A stretch of DNA of 44,379 bases, from assembly GCA_947626775.1 (NCBI GenBank), contig CANQTL010000028.1, forward strand, positions 1 through 44,379, given 5' to 3'. Below the pieces are notes generated by a model. The model did not search any database. It was given only the letters and a program-made list of their open reading frames with translations, and had not been told where the DNA came from. Shown here in pieces: positions 16,580 through 26,410 of this stretch; the stretch's first letter is position 1; each line of letters starts with the position of its first letter. A program made the translations under genes and the position numbers. Source of the stretch: an uncultured Lachnospiraceae bacterium. Lineage in GTDB: Bacteria > Bacillota > Clostridia > Lachnospirales > Lachnospiraceae.

Positions 16580-17648
16580 TAAGTTGGAAGATTTGCTGAG
16601 AAAATATGAGGAGATCATGAATGCTCTGAGCGAGCCCACGATTGCGGACGATCAGGAGCGTTTCCGCGCGCTGATGAAGGAGCAGAGCGATCTTACGCCC
16701 ATTGTAAACGCCTACAAGGAGTACCGGAAGTGCAATCAGGATATCGAGGATTCCGTCTCCATGCTGGAGGGGGAGTCGGACAGCGAGATGCGCGAGATGC
16801 TGAAAGAGGAGCTGGCAGGGGCGAAGAAGCGCGTGGAGGAGCTGGAACATGAGCTGAAGATCCTGCTTCTGCCCAAGGATCCTAACGACGAGAAGAATGT
16901 GATTGTGGAGATCCGGGCGGGCGCGGGCGGCGACGAGGCTGCTCTTTTTGCGGCGGAGATCTACCGCATGTACGTGCACTACGCGGAGAGCAGGCGCTGG
17001 AAAGTGGATACCGTGGAGGCCGAGGAGATCGGCATCGGCGGCATGAAGAGCGTGACTTTTACGGTGGACGGACAGGGAGCTTACTCCGTGCTCAAGTATG
17101 AGAGCGGCGTGCACCGCGTGCAGCGTGTGCCGGAGACGGAGAGCGGCGGGCGTATCCACACGTCCACGATCAGCGTGGCGGTGATGCCCGAGGTGGACGA
17201 CGACATCGATATCGTGATCGAGGACAAGGATATCAGGATAGACGTCATGCGCGCCTCCGGTAACGGCGGCCAGTGCGTCAACACGACGGATTCCGCCGTC
17301 CGGCTGACACACTACCCGACGGGGATTGTGATCTACAGCCAGACGGAGAAATCGCAGATCCAGAATAAGGCGAAGGCGTTTGCCCTTCTGCGGGCGAAAC
17401 TCTATGATCTGGAACAGCAGCAGCGCCACGATGCGGAGGCGGAACTGAGGCGCAGCCAGATCGGCACCGGGGACCGTTCCGAGAAGATACGGACTTACAA
17501 TTTCCCGCAGGGGCGCGTCACAGACCACCGCATCAACCTGACTCTCTACAAGCTGGATAAGGTGATGAACGGCGATCTCCAGGAGATCATCGACGCCTGT
17601 ATCGCAGCCGATCAGGCGGCAAAATTGTCAAAGATGAATGAAGATTGA
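16572..17648 (+). CDS. prfA: Peptide chain release factor 1
   Basis: RF1 recognises UAA and UAG stop codons and triggers peptide release. The GGQ motif is in [18 protein letters not shown], and the anticodon-domain region [19 protein letters not shown] marks it as RF1 rather than RF2. The protein has 358 residues, normal for RF1. The ATG at 16572 follows CGGAGG by five bases; an upstream TTG would lie before the ribosome binding site. Its neighbour PrmC modifies the GGQ glutamine. Confidence 0.96.
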   Translation: MFDKLEDLLRKYEEIMNALSEPTIADDQERFRALMKEQSDLTPIVNAYKEYRKCNQDIEDSVSMLEGESDSEMREMLKEELAGAKKRVEELEHELKILLLPKDPNDEKNVIVEIRAGAGGDEAALFAAEIYRMYVHYAESRRWKVDTVEAEEIGIGGMKSVTFTVDGQGAYSVLKYESGVHRVQRVPETESGGRIHTSTISVAVMPEVDDDIDIVIEDKDIRIDVMRASGNGGQCVNTTDSAVRLTHYPTGIVIYSQTEKSQIQNKAKAFALLRAKLYDLEQQQRHDAEAELRRSQIGTGDRSEKIRTYNFPQGRVTDHRINLTLYKLDKVMNGDLQEIIDACIAADQAAKLSKMNED

Positions 17649-17660
17649 GGATGAGATACG

Positions 17661-18308
17661 ATGAGAAAAAAGGAACTCGCGCTTGCGGTTATTGATCGTC
17701 TGAAACAGGAATATCCCGACGCGGACTGTTCCCTGGAGTATGACCAGGCGTGGAAACTGCTCGTCAGCGTGCGTCTGGCGGCGCAGTGCACCGACGCCAG
17801 AGTCAATGTAGTGGTGGAGAAGCTGTATGAGCGTTTTCCTGACGTGGCCTCTCTCGCGGCGGCGCCGGTGGAGGAGATCGAGCGGATCGTGCACCCCTGC
17901 GGACTTGGCAACAGCAAGGCCAGAGATATCAGCGCCTGTATGAAGATGCTGCAGGAGGAGTATGGCGGCAGGGTGCCGGACGACTTTGACGCGCTTCTGA
18001 GACTGCCCGGAGTGGGACGTAAGAGCGCCAACTTGATCATGGGAGACGTCTTCGGCAAACCGGCCATCGTGACGGACACGCACTGTATCCGCCTGTGCAA
18101 TCGCATCGGGCTGGTGGATGACGTCAAAGAGCCCAGGAAAGTGGAGATGGCGCTGTGGAAACTCATTCCGCCCGAAGAGGGCAATGACTTCTGCCACAGG
18201 CTCGTATGGCACGGCAGGGAAGTCTGCACGGCGCGGACGGCTCCGCACTGTGACAGATGCTGTCTGCGGGATATCTGCCGGCAGCGCGGCGTCGATCACA
18301 AGGCGTAG
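17661..18308 (+). CDS. nth: Endonuclease III (DNA glycosylase/AP lyase)
   Basis: Base-excision repair enzyme that removes oxidised pyrimidines and cuts the abasic strand. The helix-hairpin-helix LLRLPGVGRKSANLI holds the catalytic lysine, and the catalytic aspartate is in IVTDTHCIRL. The C-terminal [4Fe-4S] cysteines are present in VCTARTAPHCDRCCLRDIC, with seven residues between the first two instead of the six usual in E. coli Nth. Length (215) is normal. It starts 12 bp after the prfA stop and ends the operon. Confidence 0.94.
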   Translation: MRKKELALAVIDRLKQEYPDADCSLEYDQAWKLLVSVRLAAQCTDARVNVVVEKLYERFPDVASLAAAPVEEIERIVHPCGLGNSKARDISACMKMLQEEYGGRVPDDFDALLRLPGVGRKSANLIMGDVFGKPAIVTDTHCIRLCNRIGLVDDVKEPRKVEMALWKLIPPEEGNDFCHRLVWHGREVCTARTAPHCDRCCLRDICRQRGVDHKA

Positions 18309-18333
18309 GAGGCAGCACGGAGATATGCTGTGG

Positions 18334-19386
18334 TCAGGGAGCCGGCACATCGAACGGACCGGTATCGCCCTGCCCGGCGGCCGGTATCTTGTGCGTGCGG
18401 TAGTAGGTGGGCGTGCAGCCCAGAAATTTCTTGAAAATCTTATTGAAGTAACTCGTATTATTAAATCCGACTGACAGAGCCAGGTCCGAGATGGACAGGG
18501 GGGCGTCGGGGTGTGCCGTCATTTTTTTGGTCGCCTCGAAGATCCGGTACTTCATCAGATACTCGAAGGGCGTCATCTGCAGGGTGCGCGCGAAGCATCT
18601 GCAGCATTCGCTCTTGCTGATGTGCACGCTGTCGGCGATCTCATCCAGAGAGATCGGCTCGGCGTGGTGCGTCCGGATGAAGAGCATCGCTTCCTTGACC
18701 CGCTGTTCGTCCAAGGATACATGCGGCGGCGGCGCGGGTTCAAGCTGCGGCAGCCTGGCGATCAATTCCGACCAGAATCGGCACAAATGTCCCTTGGTTG
18801 CAATTTCATATCCGAAAGGTTTCGTCACGTTGACGGCGATCGCATCGTTGACGGCGTCCAGAATGCGTTCGTGCCACGGATTGGACTCGTTCAGGACGAG
18901 AACTTTGAACAGGCGGAAATTCTGCACCGGCAGCAGAAACTGCGTCTGCAGATAACTGTTTCTGTGGCCGAACAGAAAATCCGGATGAAACACAAAGGAG
19001 TAAAAAGTGCAGTTTTCATGATTCTGCGAGTAGATGGAATGCATGACGTTCTGATTGATGACAATGCCCTGGCCGGGCCGCAGGGTATAGGTGCCATCGT
19101 CGGTGGAGACCTCCGCGAGCCCGTCGTTGATGATCAGTACCTCCATCTCATCGTGCCAGTGCCAGCGGATCCGGTTCATGTAGGATTTGCGCAGATCCAG
19201 AAAAAAGACGCCGACGGGATAGTCCAGCGAGGCAAAGCCGCTCCGGGCATACGGATCGTCGTACATGCCGTCCGGCGCATCCTCCACAGCGGGATGACTT
19301 GGACGGTCAATAGAGAGCAGATCGGTGAGAGCTGCTGTCTGGGAAGTCTTGTGCGGTACTGTCTCGTGATTGGATGGTGCGTTCAT
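18334..19386 (-). CDS. AraC family transcriptional regulator
   Basis: A 350-residue regulator with an N-terminal cupin-like ligand domain (about residues 50-150; a histidine-containing WHWHDEMEVLIIN and GQGIVINQNVMHSIYS) and a C-terminal pair of helix-turn-helix motifs (ISLDEIADSVHISKSECCRCF and LSISDLALSVGFNNTSYFNKIFKK). This layout is typical of regulators of sugar use in gut Clostridia, and the ligand is unknown. AAGGAG precedes the ATG. It is transcribed divergently from the S8 protease gene with 123 bp between, so that gene is a possible target. Confidence 0.9.
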   Translation of the reverse strand: MNAPSNHETVPHKTSQTAALTDLLSIDRPSHPAVEDAPDGMYDDPYARSGFASLDYPVGVFFLDLRKSYMNRIRWHWHDEMEVLIINDGLAEVSTDDGTYTLRPGQGIVINQNVMHSIYSQNHENCTFYSFVFHPDFLFGHRNSYLQTQFLLPVQNFRLFKVLVLNESNPWHERILDAVNDAIAVNVTKPFGYEIATKGHLCRFWSELIARLPQLEPAPPPHVSLDEQRVKEAMLFIRTHHAEPISLDEIADSVHISKSECCRCFARTLQMTPFEYLMKYRIFEATKKMTAHPDAPLSISDLALSVGFNNTSYFNKIFKKFLGCTPTYYRTHKIPAAGQGDTGPFDVPAP

Positions 19387-19447
19387 GACCTTGCTCTCCT
19401 TTCGTAGGTTACTGTAATCTTACCATGAACGGGCAAGATGCGTCAAA

Positions 19448-19476
19448 GTGACTTTTTTCCTATTTTGGCATATAGT
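19448..19476 (+). promoter_or_regulatory. Probable promoter of the S8 protease gene
   Basis: GTGACT (19448-19453), 17-bp spacer, TATAGT (19471-19476). It lies in the divergent region with the AraC gene and leaves a leader of about 27 nt. Confidence 0.45.
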
Positions 19477-19509
19477 ACAGTATGGCGGCGGTGTCCGGAG
19501 GAGACGGTT

Positions 19510-21237
19510 ATGGATTCGCAGAAAAATGAAAATCTTCTGAATCTGGCGCTGGATACGGAGGCTGCGGAGCGGGCGCGCTCGCTGGAACTGGACGTAGGCT
19601 ACGACACGGCGCAGCGGTCGTGGGAAGTGATCGTCAAGTATCACGGCTCGCTGCGGGAACTGGCGGAGAGAGGGATCAAGGTGGAGGAGCTGATCGCGGG
19701 GTACGCGATCCTGACTGTGCCGGAGCCGGAGATGGATCTGCTTGCGGACACGGAACAGATCGAGTATGTGGAGAAGCCGAAACGCCTCTTTTTCGCGGAT
19801 GCGGCTGGCGGTATGCCGCCCTGCTATGCGCCCGGCGGAAATCTCTATGGCTCATTGACGGGGCGCGGGGTGCTGGTGGCGGTCATAGATTCGGGGATCA
19901 GCTACTGGAATCCGGACTTTTGCAGAGCGGACGGTACGACGCGCATACGGTATCTTTGGGACCAGGTGCTGGGCAGAGAATATACGGAGGCGCAGATCAA
20001 TGAAGCGCTCTTTGCGGGCAGCAGGCAGCGGGCGGAACGCCTCGTGCCGAGCATAGATACCTCGGGACACGGCACGGCGGTGGCGGGGATCGCGGCAGGA
20101 GGCGGCGCGGGCGGGGCGGCCTATGCGGGGATCGCCAGAGAGAGCGATCTGCTCATAGTGCGGCTCGGGACGCCGCGGGAGGATTCCTTTCCCAGGACAA
20201 CCGAATTGATGCGGGCACTGACCTATACGGTCAAAAAAGCGCTTGCACTGCAGATGCCGGTGGCGGTCAATTTGAGTTTCGGCAATACCTACGGCGCGCA
20301 CAACGGCACGTCTCTGCTGGAACGGTTTCTGGACAATCTCTCGGAGATCGGCAGGAGCGTCATCTGTGTCGGCAGCGGGAACGAGGGAGCGTCCGGCGGA
20401 CATGTGAGCGGGAATGTCCTGTCGGGAACGGCGCGGGAGGAACTGATTGTCGGCGGTTATGAGACGGGACTGAATGTGCAGCTGTGGAAGGAGTATACAG
20501 ACAGATTTGAGGTGACGCTGGTGTCGCCTGCGGGCGATTCATTTACGGTGGATACTGACCGGCCCGGTAAACAGATCTATCGGCTGGGCCGGACCAGGAT
20601 CCTTTTGTATAACGGAGAGCCGGCGCCGTATACGACCGCGCAGGAGATCTATTTTGATCTGCTGCCCGCCGGAGACGGCAGCTATATTGACGGCGGCATC
20701 TGGACCTTTGTGCTGACGCCGCGCCGGACGGTGACGGGCGGTTATGCGTTTTATCTGCCGTCGAAAGCGGTCAGAAACGTGGGCACGCGTTTCGTCAGGC
20801 CAACGCCGGATGTGACGCTGACGATCCCCTCCACGGCGTCCGGGGTCGTCACCGTTGGGGCGTATGATCCGCGCTATGAGGCCTACGCGGATTTTTCAGG
20901 CAGAGGATATCCGGAGCAGGAGGGGATGGCCGCCCGCACGGCGGACACCTTCGTGAAACCGGATCTGGCGGCGCCCGGGGTGGGTGTGTCTGCGCCGGAC
21001 AGGGACGGCGGTTATACGTCCGTGACGGGAACGTCTTTTGCCGCGCCTTTTGTCACGGGAGCGGCGGCGCTTCTGATGCAGTGGGGAATTGTGGAAGGGA
21101 ACGATCCGTATCTGTACGGGGAGAAGGTGAAGGCATATCTGAGAAAAGGCGCGCAGCCGATCCGCGGCGAGACGATCTATCCGAATGCCCGGGTCGGCTA
21201 CGGCGCGCTCTGCATTGCGGAGAGCATACCGCGTTAG
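19510..21237 (+). CDS. S8 (subtilisin-like) family peptidase, Csp-like
   Basis: A 575-residue serine protease with the full triad: D127 in VIDSGISYW, H187 in TSGHGTAVAGIA and S509 in GTSFAAPFVTGAAAL. A large insert between the histidine and serine holds a beta-rich domain of about 160 residues, as in the Csp group of clostridial subtilases. The N-terminal 100 residues resemble a propeptide (MDLLADTEQIEYVEKPKRLFF) and there is no signal peptide. The family includes spore germination proteases, but many Lachnospiraceae carry paralogues of unknown role. The ATG at 19510 has GGAGGA seven bases upstream; the ATG at 19438 has none and lies before the promoter. It converges on the hemerythrin gene with 4 bp between. 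Confidence 0.9.
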   Translation: MDSQKNENLLNLALDTEAAERARSLELDVGYDTAQRSWEVIVKYHGSLRELAERGIKVEELIAGYAILTVPEPEMDLLADTEQIEYVEKPKRLFFADAAGGMPPCYAPGGNLYGSLTGRGVLVAVIDSGISYWNPDFCRADGTTRIRYLWDQVLGREYTEAQINEALFAGSRQRAERLVPSIDTSGHGTAVAGIAAGGGAGGAAYAGIARESDLLIVRLGTPREDSFPRTTELMRALTYTVKKALALQMPVAVNLSFGNTYGAHNGTSLLERFLDNLSEIGRSVICVGSGNEGASGGHVSGNVLSGTAREELIVGGYETGLNVQLWKEYTDRFEVTLVSPAGDSFTVDTDRPGKQIYRLGRTRILLYNGEPAPYTTAQEIYFDLLPAGDGSYIDGGIWTFVLTPRRTVTGGYAFYLPSKAVRNVGTRFVRPTPDVTLTIPSTASGVVTVGAYDPRYEAYADFSGRGYPEQEGMAARTADTFVKPDLAAPGVGVSAPDRDGGYTSVTGTSFAAPFVTGAAALLMQWGIVEGNDPYLYGEKVKAYLRKGAQPIRGETIYPNARVGYGALCIAESIPR

Positions 21238-21241
21238 ACGG

Positions 21242-22126
21242 TTATCTGGCGCAGAAAGCGCAGTATCCACGGCCCTCTACTCCAAAGAGGAGGCTGTAGG
21301 GCGGATAGGATTTGTCGAAGGCGCGTACGAACTGCTCCAGGGTCATGAGGTCGTTTCGCTCCAGCAGATATTTTTTCTCTTTCATGAAGTGAGGGCGAAG
21401 TTTATCCGCCAGCTGCTCCGACAGAATCTTCATGGCGGAGCAGGCGGTCTGGTCCAGCCTGGGAAATTCCTGCCCCAGGATCTCGCTCAGGGTTTTGAGC
21501 ACGAGCGATTCCTCATATAGGAAATAGAACTGGAGGGACGATTTGTCTTTGGCGAGATAGCTCAGGCGGTAGCACAGGGTCTTGCCGGCGGCAAAATCCT
21601 CGCCGCCGTAGCGGCTGCTGACGAGCCGCACGCCGGCGTGGCACATCGCCTCCAGCGAGCTGCCAAGCGCGGCGGTCAGGGCGTCGGCGTCGCTGCCGGG
21701 AGTCTCTTCCGCCCATTTGCTGAGACCCCTGCCGGTGATGGCGTAGTCCTCGATCATGATGTGGGCGTTCAGCCAGCCGATACAGATTCCCAGGAAATGG
21801 CGCACGGACTCTTTGGAGTAATTCTGCGCCTCCAGTTCCTCCTCGAGAGCGGGGAGCGTCTGATCCCGCATGTTGTCATGCAGACGCTTGTGCATGGCCA
21901 GTCCGGGATATCCGATGGACTGCATGTAGGTCTCCTCGTCCGCGAAGTGTTTCAGGGCGTAGCTTTTAAAATACTTGACGCCTTCCCTGCAGGCGTGCTG
22001 CTGCTTCGTCTCGTCCTCGTTGAGACTGACCAGTTTGCCCACGATGGAAAAAAGTCTCTCGTGCGCCCTGTCGATGGAATCCACGCCGATGCAGAATCGA
22101 TCGTTCCATTTGATCTCGTTTGGCAT
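21242..22126 (-). CDS. Bacteriohemerythrin with a C-terminal CheX-like domain
   Basis: The first 130 residues are a hemerythrin with the complete diiron ligand set: H22, H60, E64, H79, H83, H122 and D127. Such domains bind O2 or NO. The remaining about 150 residues (from ALGSSLEAMCHAG) form an alpha/beta domain whose size and layout suggest a CheX/CheC-type phosphatase or its relatives, but the Glu-x-x-Asn motif of active phosphatases is not clear (SEQLADKLRP), so this part is tentative. It starts 26 bp after the MCP stop with GGGAGG upstream, so the two form an operon. A role in oxygen sensing feeding chemotaxis is inferred. Confidence 0.85.
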   Translation of the reverse strand: MPNEIKWNDRFCIGVDSIDRAHERLFSIVGKLVSLNEDETKQQHACREGVKYFKSYALKHFADEETYMQSIGYPGLAMHKRLHDNMRDQTLPALEEELEAQNYSKESVRHFLGICIGWLNAHIMIEDYAITGRGLSKWAEETPGSDADALTAALGSSLEAMCHAGVRLVSSRYGGEDFAAGKTLCYRLSYLAKDKSSLQFYFLYEESLVLKTLSEILGQEFPRLDQTACSAMKILSEQLADKLRPHFMKEKKYLLERNDLMTLEQFVRAFDKSYPPYSLLFGVEGRGYCAFCAR

Positions 22127-22152
22127 GAAGCGTTCCTCCCTGTGTCCGCGGA

Positions 22153-24213
22153 TCAGCTCAGCGTGAAGTTGTCCACGATGTCCTTCAGGCTGTTCGCGTA
22201 GTCGATGGTCTGGTTGACCATATTGTAGGTATCCTCCGCGAGCGCCACGAAGTTGGTGTTGTTGTCCACCACGTTGGAGACGCCGATCGAAGTCTCGGAG
22301 ATCGAGCCGTTGATCTGCGCCAGCGCGTCCGTGATTCTGGTGATGGTTTGATCCAGCTCGTCGATGGAGACGTTGATATCCGACATGGTTCTGTTGACGA
22401 ATTTGGCGTCGTCCGTGTACTGCTCGCTGATCTGCATGAAGTTCTCATAGTCCGCGAGGACGGTCTGATCCAGAAACTCCAGGGCGGCGTTCAGGCTGGA
22501 TTCCATCTGTCCTACGGCGGCGTTGACTTCCGTGACGATCTGCGTGATGCCGCTCACGGTCTGAGAGGACTGCTCAGCCAGCTTGCCGATCTCGCCGGCC
22601 ACGACGGCGAAGCCGCGGCCCTGCTCGCCTGCTCTCGCAGCCTCGATGGAGGCGTTGAGGGACAGCAGAGAAGTCTGGCTGGCGATCTCCATGATATTCC
22701 TGGCAAGTTCGTTGATCTTGGATACGGCCCGGGAGCGCTCGATGGCGATCTCGGACGCGTTCTTGACGGATTCGTACATATTTTTGGTGCGGCTGCTCGC
22801 CTGTCCGGTGTCCGCCTTCAGCTTCTCGGCGCGGTGCATAATCTCCTCGGACAGGGAGACGCCCTCCTGCGCTTTCGTGGTGATGTCCGCTGTGTTCTGT
22901 CCGATTTCCTGTACCTCGCCGCTGATGGCCTGGGTGTTGAAAGAGGTCTGTTCCATGCTGGCGGACAGCTGTTCGGCGGTGGCGGAATTGCTGTTGGCAT
23001 TGTCGCTCACCGTGGCGGCGATTCGATGCAGCTCCTCCGCGCTCTCGCTGATGCGTTCCGAAGTGGAGGAGATGTCCTTCATCATCCGGGCGAAGGACTG
23101 GCGCATCTTCTGTACGGCGCGGCTCATTTCACCCGTTTCATCCTTGTGCTGCAGGAGCGAATGGTAGGAGTCGTCCTGTGAGATGTCAAGGTCGGCGGTC
23201 TTGCTGATCACTTTGGTTACGACCTTGATCGGCGTCGTGATGGTTCCGGCGAAGATGAAGCCGAGCACCATGAAGATTGCGATGATGACCAGGCAGATAA
23301 CCGTGCTTATGGTGACGGCGCGCTGGCGCATACTGTTGATCGGGTTCAGGATGACGTCCTGATCCACTACGAGACAGAGGATCCAGTTGTTCAGCGACGA
23401 CACGTTGTAGGCGACGTACTGTCCGGCCTCGTCGTCGGATGTAAGCTGTACGGAAGGCGCCGTGCCCGCCGCGATCTGGCTGACCAGATCGGCGGTGATG
23501 GAGCTGTTGGACTTCGTGCCGATCAGGCTCTCATCCGGGTGATAGATATAGACGCCGTTGCTGTCCAGCAGGCAGGCATAGCTGGAATCTGAGCCGTACA
23601 CGCTGATGCCCGTGAGCGCGTCTGAGAAGAGGGACACCTTGATATTTGTGAAGAGGACGCCGGCGAGCGTCGCGTCGTCAAAGTGGCTGTGCTGCGGCAC
23701 GCCTATGGAGATCATGGGTTCGCCGCTCTCCTCGTCGAAGAAGACGTCGCTCTGTGCCGGCGCGTTGTTTTCCATAATATATTGTACAAAGGGTTCTTCG
23801 CCGTAGGGGGTTCCCTCCAGGCTTTCGCTTGTGCTGGCGAGCACCGTCATGTCGCTGCCGGCGACGAAGCTGATGCTGTCATGCGTGTCGTTGGACTCCA
23901 GATATTTGTTCAGCGAGGCGTGCACCTGGTTGGAGAATTTGTCGCCGTTGTTGACGCTGAATACGTAGAAGTTCTCGGAGCTGTCCAGATAGGTCATGGT
24001 AGAATTATATTTTTCGATCGACTCGTCGATTCCGCGGCCATATGCGCTGACTATTTCAGTCAAAGAATCCTCCGTGTAATTGACAAGCGTGTCATGTGCC
24101 ATGCCGGTCAGAGAAGAGAAATTCACGATGATCGCGGCGATCACGGCGACTGTGACGAACAGTATGGTGATCAGGGCGATCTTGGTCTGTATGGAAGACA
24201 GTTTTTTGGACAT
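22153..24213 (-). CDS. Methyl-accepting chemotaxis protein with a Cache sensor domain
   Basis: A 686-residue receptor: membrane segment near 13-33, an extracellular dCache-like domain of about 240 residues (including [21 protein letters not shown]), a second membrane segment near 285-310, a HAMP linker, and a long cytoplasmic coiled coil. The signalling hairpin is clear ([20 protein letters not shown] followed by [17 protein letters not shown]). The ligand is unknown. AGGAGGT precedes the ATG. No cheA or cheW gene is in the window. The hemerythrin gene follows in the same operon, so redox or oxygen input is plausible. Confidence 0.93.
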   Translation of the reverse strand: MSKKLSSIQTKIALITILFVTVAVIAAIIVNFSSLTGMAHDTLVNYTEDSLTEIVSAYGRGIDESIEKYNSTMTYLDSSENFYVFSVNNGDKFSNQVHASLNKYLESNDTHDSISFVAGSDMTVLASTSESLEGTPYGEEPFVQYIMENNAPAQSDVFFDEESGEPMISIGVPQHSHFDDATLAGVLFTNIKVSLFSDALTGISVYGSDSSYACLLDSNGVYIYHPDESLIGTKSNSSITADLVSQIAAGTAPSVQLTSDDEAGQYVAYNVSSLNNWILCLVVDQDVILNPINSMRQRAVTISTVICLVIIAIFMVLGFIFAGTITTPIKVVTKVISKTADLDISQDDSYHSLLQHKDETGEMSRAVQKMRQSFARMMKDISSTSERISESAEELHRIAATVSDNANSNSATAEQLSASMEQTSFNTQAISGEVQEIGQNTADITTKAQEGVSLSEEIMHRAEKLKADTGQASSRTKNMYESVKNASEIAIERSRAVSKINELARNIMEIASQTSLLSLNASIEAARAGEQGRGFAVVAGEIGKLAEQSSQTVSGITQIVTEVNAAVGQMESSLNAALEFLDQTVLADYENFMQISEQYTDDAKFVNRTMSDINVSIDELDQTITRITDALAQINGSISETSIGVSNVVDNNTNFVALAEDTYNMVNQTIDYANSLKDIVDNFTLS

Positions 24214-24299
24214 TTTGGGAACCTCCTGTATCCGTAACGGAAATATTTTAGTTATCGTATCATATTTTAACGCCGGATAACAGATATTTTTTTAAAAAG

Positions 24300-24328
24300 T
24301 TGACAGGGAGCCGCTGGAAAGGTACACT
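24300..24328 (+). promoter_or_regulatory. Promoter of the LamG protein gene
   Basis: TTGACA (24300-24305), 17-bp spacer, TACACT (24323-24328). It points away from the chemotaxis gene and leaves about 34 nt before the GTG start. Confidence 0.7.
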
Positions 24329-24368
24329 TGATAAGTCGGGCTGACAGGCCGGAGGAGGAAAAACGATC

Positions 24369-25883
24369 GTGTTTTGGACCAGATGCGGAAAACAGATTCG
24401 CACGTCCGGCGGCAGAAACATCGCGGTTCTGCCGGCGGTGTTTTTGTGCGCGCTGCTTCTGGCGGGCGGCGTAGCGCTGGTCTGGCATGCGGCGGCAAAC
24501 CGCGCCCGGGACAGGGAAGAGGAAGAGGCTCTGGCCGAACAGGCGAAGGCGCAGGGAGCCGGAGCGGAAACGCAGGCGGCAGAGCCGGAGCGAACTCCTG
24601 TCGGCGAGGTGGTGCGCGGCAGGACAGTGGACAGCGTTCCGAAGTCGGTGCGCTCTTACGATTTCGAGGAGGAGCCGGACGGCGTGCAGACGGTGATCCG
24701 AAGCGGCGGCGAGCAGATACCGGAGGACGCGGACGTCGCGCTGCAGTATGTGGAGGGAATCGACGGAAAGGCCCTGTACCTGGACGGCACATACGGCCTG
24801 CGGCTTGACGGCATCGGCAGACTCGGGGCCTCCTATTCGGCGGCGTTCTGGATCAGGGCGGACGAGTTGTGCGACTGGTCGCCTTTTATCCATATCGGCT
24901 ATGATCTGTTCGATTCCGAGAGGCGCTGCAGACTGTGGATCGGACAGAAGACGGACGGAAGTTCCGTCGCGCCGATATTGAGTTCCGAACAGGCCAGGGA
25001 CGGCGTCAGCTTCGAGATCCGGCCGGACGGGATGGCCGATACCATGCAGACGGGCGCGTGGTATCATATTGTGTTCACGGTAGACGGCACGAAAACTGGC
25101 AGCCGGCCAGACAGTGTGTACGGCACGCTGTATGTGTCCGGCGTGATGGTGGGCGAGGGCGATGTGGCCAGGGATGTGCTGGACGCCGGCGATCCGGAAA
25201 TTTACCTGGGAATCAACTGCTGGGACGAGCTGTTCCCCGCAGCCTACGACGACGTCAGGATCTGGGACCGGGCGCTGGACGAGAGCCAGGTGTGGGATCT
25301 GTATGACGCCTACTATCAGACGGACGAGACGGCGGCTGCGGACGAGACGGTCCACACGACATGGAAAGACGCCTATTTGGAATATTTAAGGGAAATCAGC
25401 GCAAAAAAATACGTGGATGAAAACACCGGCGGTTATCAGCTTGTGAATATCGATGGGGACGCCGTCCCGGAGCTGTTCATCGAGTCGGGACGGATGGCGT
25501 ACGGCGCCATGCTCTGTACCTATGCCAACGATCAGGTGCAGGCGGAGTATCTTTCGAGCATGGGATTTTCCTATATAGAAGGGGAAAATCTGTTCAGAGA
25601 TTTCATGGGACATATGGACGCCTATCACGACATTGTATACAGTCTTACGCACGGCAAGTTTCTGGTGCAGGGCCGCGGGGAATACGGCGCCGCAGATAAC
25701 GGCGACGTACAGTTTGACGCTGACGGGGAGCCGATTTATGAATATTACTGGAACGATGTTCCCGTGACCCGCGAGGAATATGACGGGCAGCTCGCTGCCG
25801 TCTATGATGAAGCGCGCGCCACAGATCCCGGCGACAGTCTCTGCAGCTATCAGGATATCAAAGAGAAGATTGAGAATTATTGA
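24369..25883 (+). CDS. Membrane-anchored LamG (concanavalin-like) domain protein
   Basis: A 504-residue surface protein. One membrane segment lies near residues 20-42 (VLPAVFLCALLLAGGVALVW), followed by an Ala/Glu-rich linker. A LamG-type jelly-roll covers about 110-315 (ALYLDGTYGLRLDGIG, SAAFWIRADELCDWSPFIHIG, YHIVFTVDGT, DDVRIWDRALDE). The C-terminal 165 residues form a different domain starting at TWKDAYLEYL with an acidic loop NIDGDAVPELFIE resembling a calcium-binding dockerin or EF-hand loop. It probably binds a sugar or protein outside the cell. The start is GTG with GGAGGAGG about ten bases upstream; no ATG is suitably placed. Confidence 0.8.
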   Translation: MFWTRCGKQIRTSGGRNIAVLPAVFLCALLLAGGVALVWHAAANRARDREEEEALAEQAKAQGAGAETQAAEPERTPVGEVVRGRTVDSVPKSVRSYDFEEEPDGVQTVIRSGGEQIPEDADVALQYVEGIDGKALYLDGTYGLRLDGIGRLGASYSAAFWIRADELCDWSPFIHIGYDLFDSERRCRLWIGQKTDGSSVAPILSSEQARDGVSFEIRPDGMADTMQTGAWYHIVFTVDGTKTGSRPDSVYGTLYVSGVMVGEGDVARDVLDAGDPEIYLGINCWDELFPAAYDDVRIWDRALDESQVWDLYDAYYQTDETAAADETVHTTWKDAYLEYLREISAKKYVDENTGGYQLVNIDGDAVPELFIESGRMAYGAMLCTYANDQVQAEYLSSMGFSYIEGENLFRDFMGHMDAYHDIVYSLTHGKFLVQGRGEYGAADNGDVQFDADGEPIYEYYWNDVPVTREEYDGQLAAVYDEARATDPGDSLCSYQDIKEKIENY

Positions 25884-25917
25884 GGAGCGGCCCGCGGACG
25901 TTTCACAAAATTGACAT

Positions 25918-25946
25918 TGAAAGACAGCGCTTTTTGCGGTATGATG
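25918..25946 (+). promoter_or_regulatory. Promoter of the Hpt gene
   Basis: TTGAAA (25918-25923), 17-bp spacer, TATGAT (25941-25946). An overlapping TTGACA at 25912-25917 is too far from the -10 box (23 bp). Confidence 0.6.
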
Positions 25947-25999
25947 ATAAGAGAGACGGGGAACAAGACGTAAGATCCGAAACAGGGGGAGATATATCA

Positions 26000-26347
26000 A
26001 TGAGAGAGGAATTAGCGGCGATCGGCGTGGAATATGACGAAGTACTCAAGCGCTTTATGGGCAAGGAGGACTTCTATCTGCGTATGCTGAAGAAATTTCT
26101 GGACGATAAGAATTACGACGGCCTGAAACAGTCGGTGGCAGACTGCGACTGGCAGACCGCGTTCAATCATGCGCACACGGTCAAAGGACTGTGCGGCAAT
26201 CTCGGCTTGGGCGGCATCCTAGAATCCGTCGGGCCGCTGACGGAGGAACTGCGCCATGAGCCGTACAATGAGGAAAAGATCCGGGAGTATATGGCCGGCG
26301 CGGAGCGGGCGTATGAGCAGACCGTAGGGGTGATCCGTTCGCTGTGA
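26000..26347 (+). CDS. Single-domain Hpt phosphotransfer protein
   Basis: A 115-residue all-helical protein that is essentially one Hpt domain. The phosphorylated histidine is H59 in HAHTVKGLCGNLG, matching the HxxKG pattern of phosphorelay shuttles. Such proteins carry phosphate between a hybrid histidine kinase and a response regulator; neither is in the window. The ATG at 26000 is preceded by AGGGGGA; an upstream alternative start would place 40 unrelated residues before the domain. Its position after the chemotaxis and surface protein genes, with its own promoter and terminator, suggests an independent unit. Confidence 0.87.
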   Translation: MREELAAIGVEYDEVLKRFMGKEDFYLRMLKKFLDDKNYDGLKQSVADCDWQTAFNHAHTVKGLCGNLGLGGILESVGPLTEELRHEPYNEEKIREYMAGAERAYEQTVGVIRSL

Positions 26348-26376
26348 GCGCGGCGATCCCGCGGGACAGGAGAGAC

Positions 26377-26410
26377 AGAGGGCCGGTCGTCAGGCGGGCT
26401 CTCTTTGTTT
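26377..26410 (+). terminator. Terminator after the Hpt gene
   Basis: AGAGGGCC (26377-26384) pairs with GGCTCTCT (26397-26404), one G-T wobble, followed by TTGTTTT. The repeat element at 26411 begins directly behind it. Confidence 0.6.

Noticed and set aside
24214..24299. Sigma-28 (motility) promoter before the chemotaxis gene
   Set aside because: The TAAA and CGATAA pieces on the minus strand are only about 8 bp apart instead of about 15-17.
25912..25946. TTGACA at 25912 as the -35 of the Hpt promoter
   Set aside because: The distance to TATGAT is 23 bp; the overlapping TTGAAA at 25918 has the proper 17 bp.
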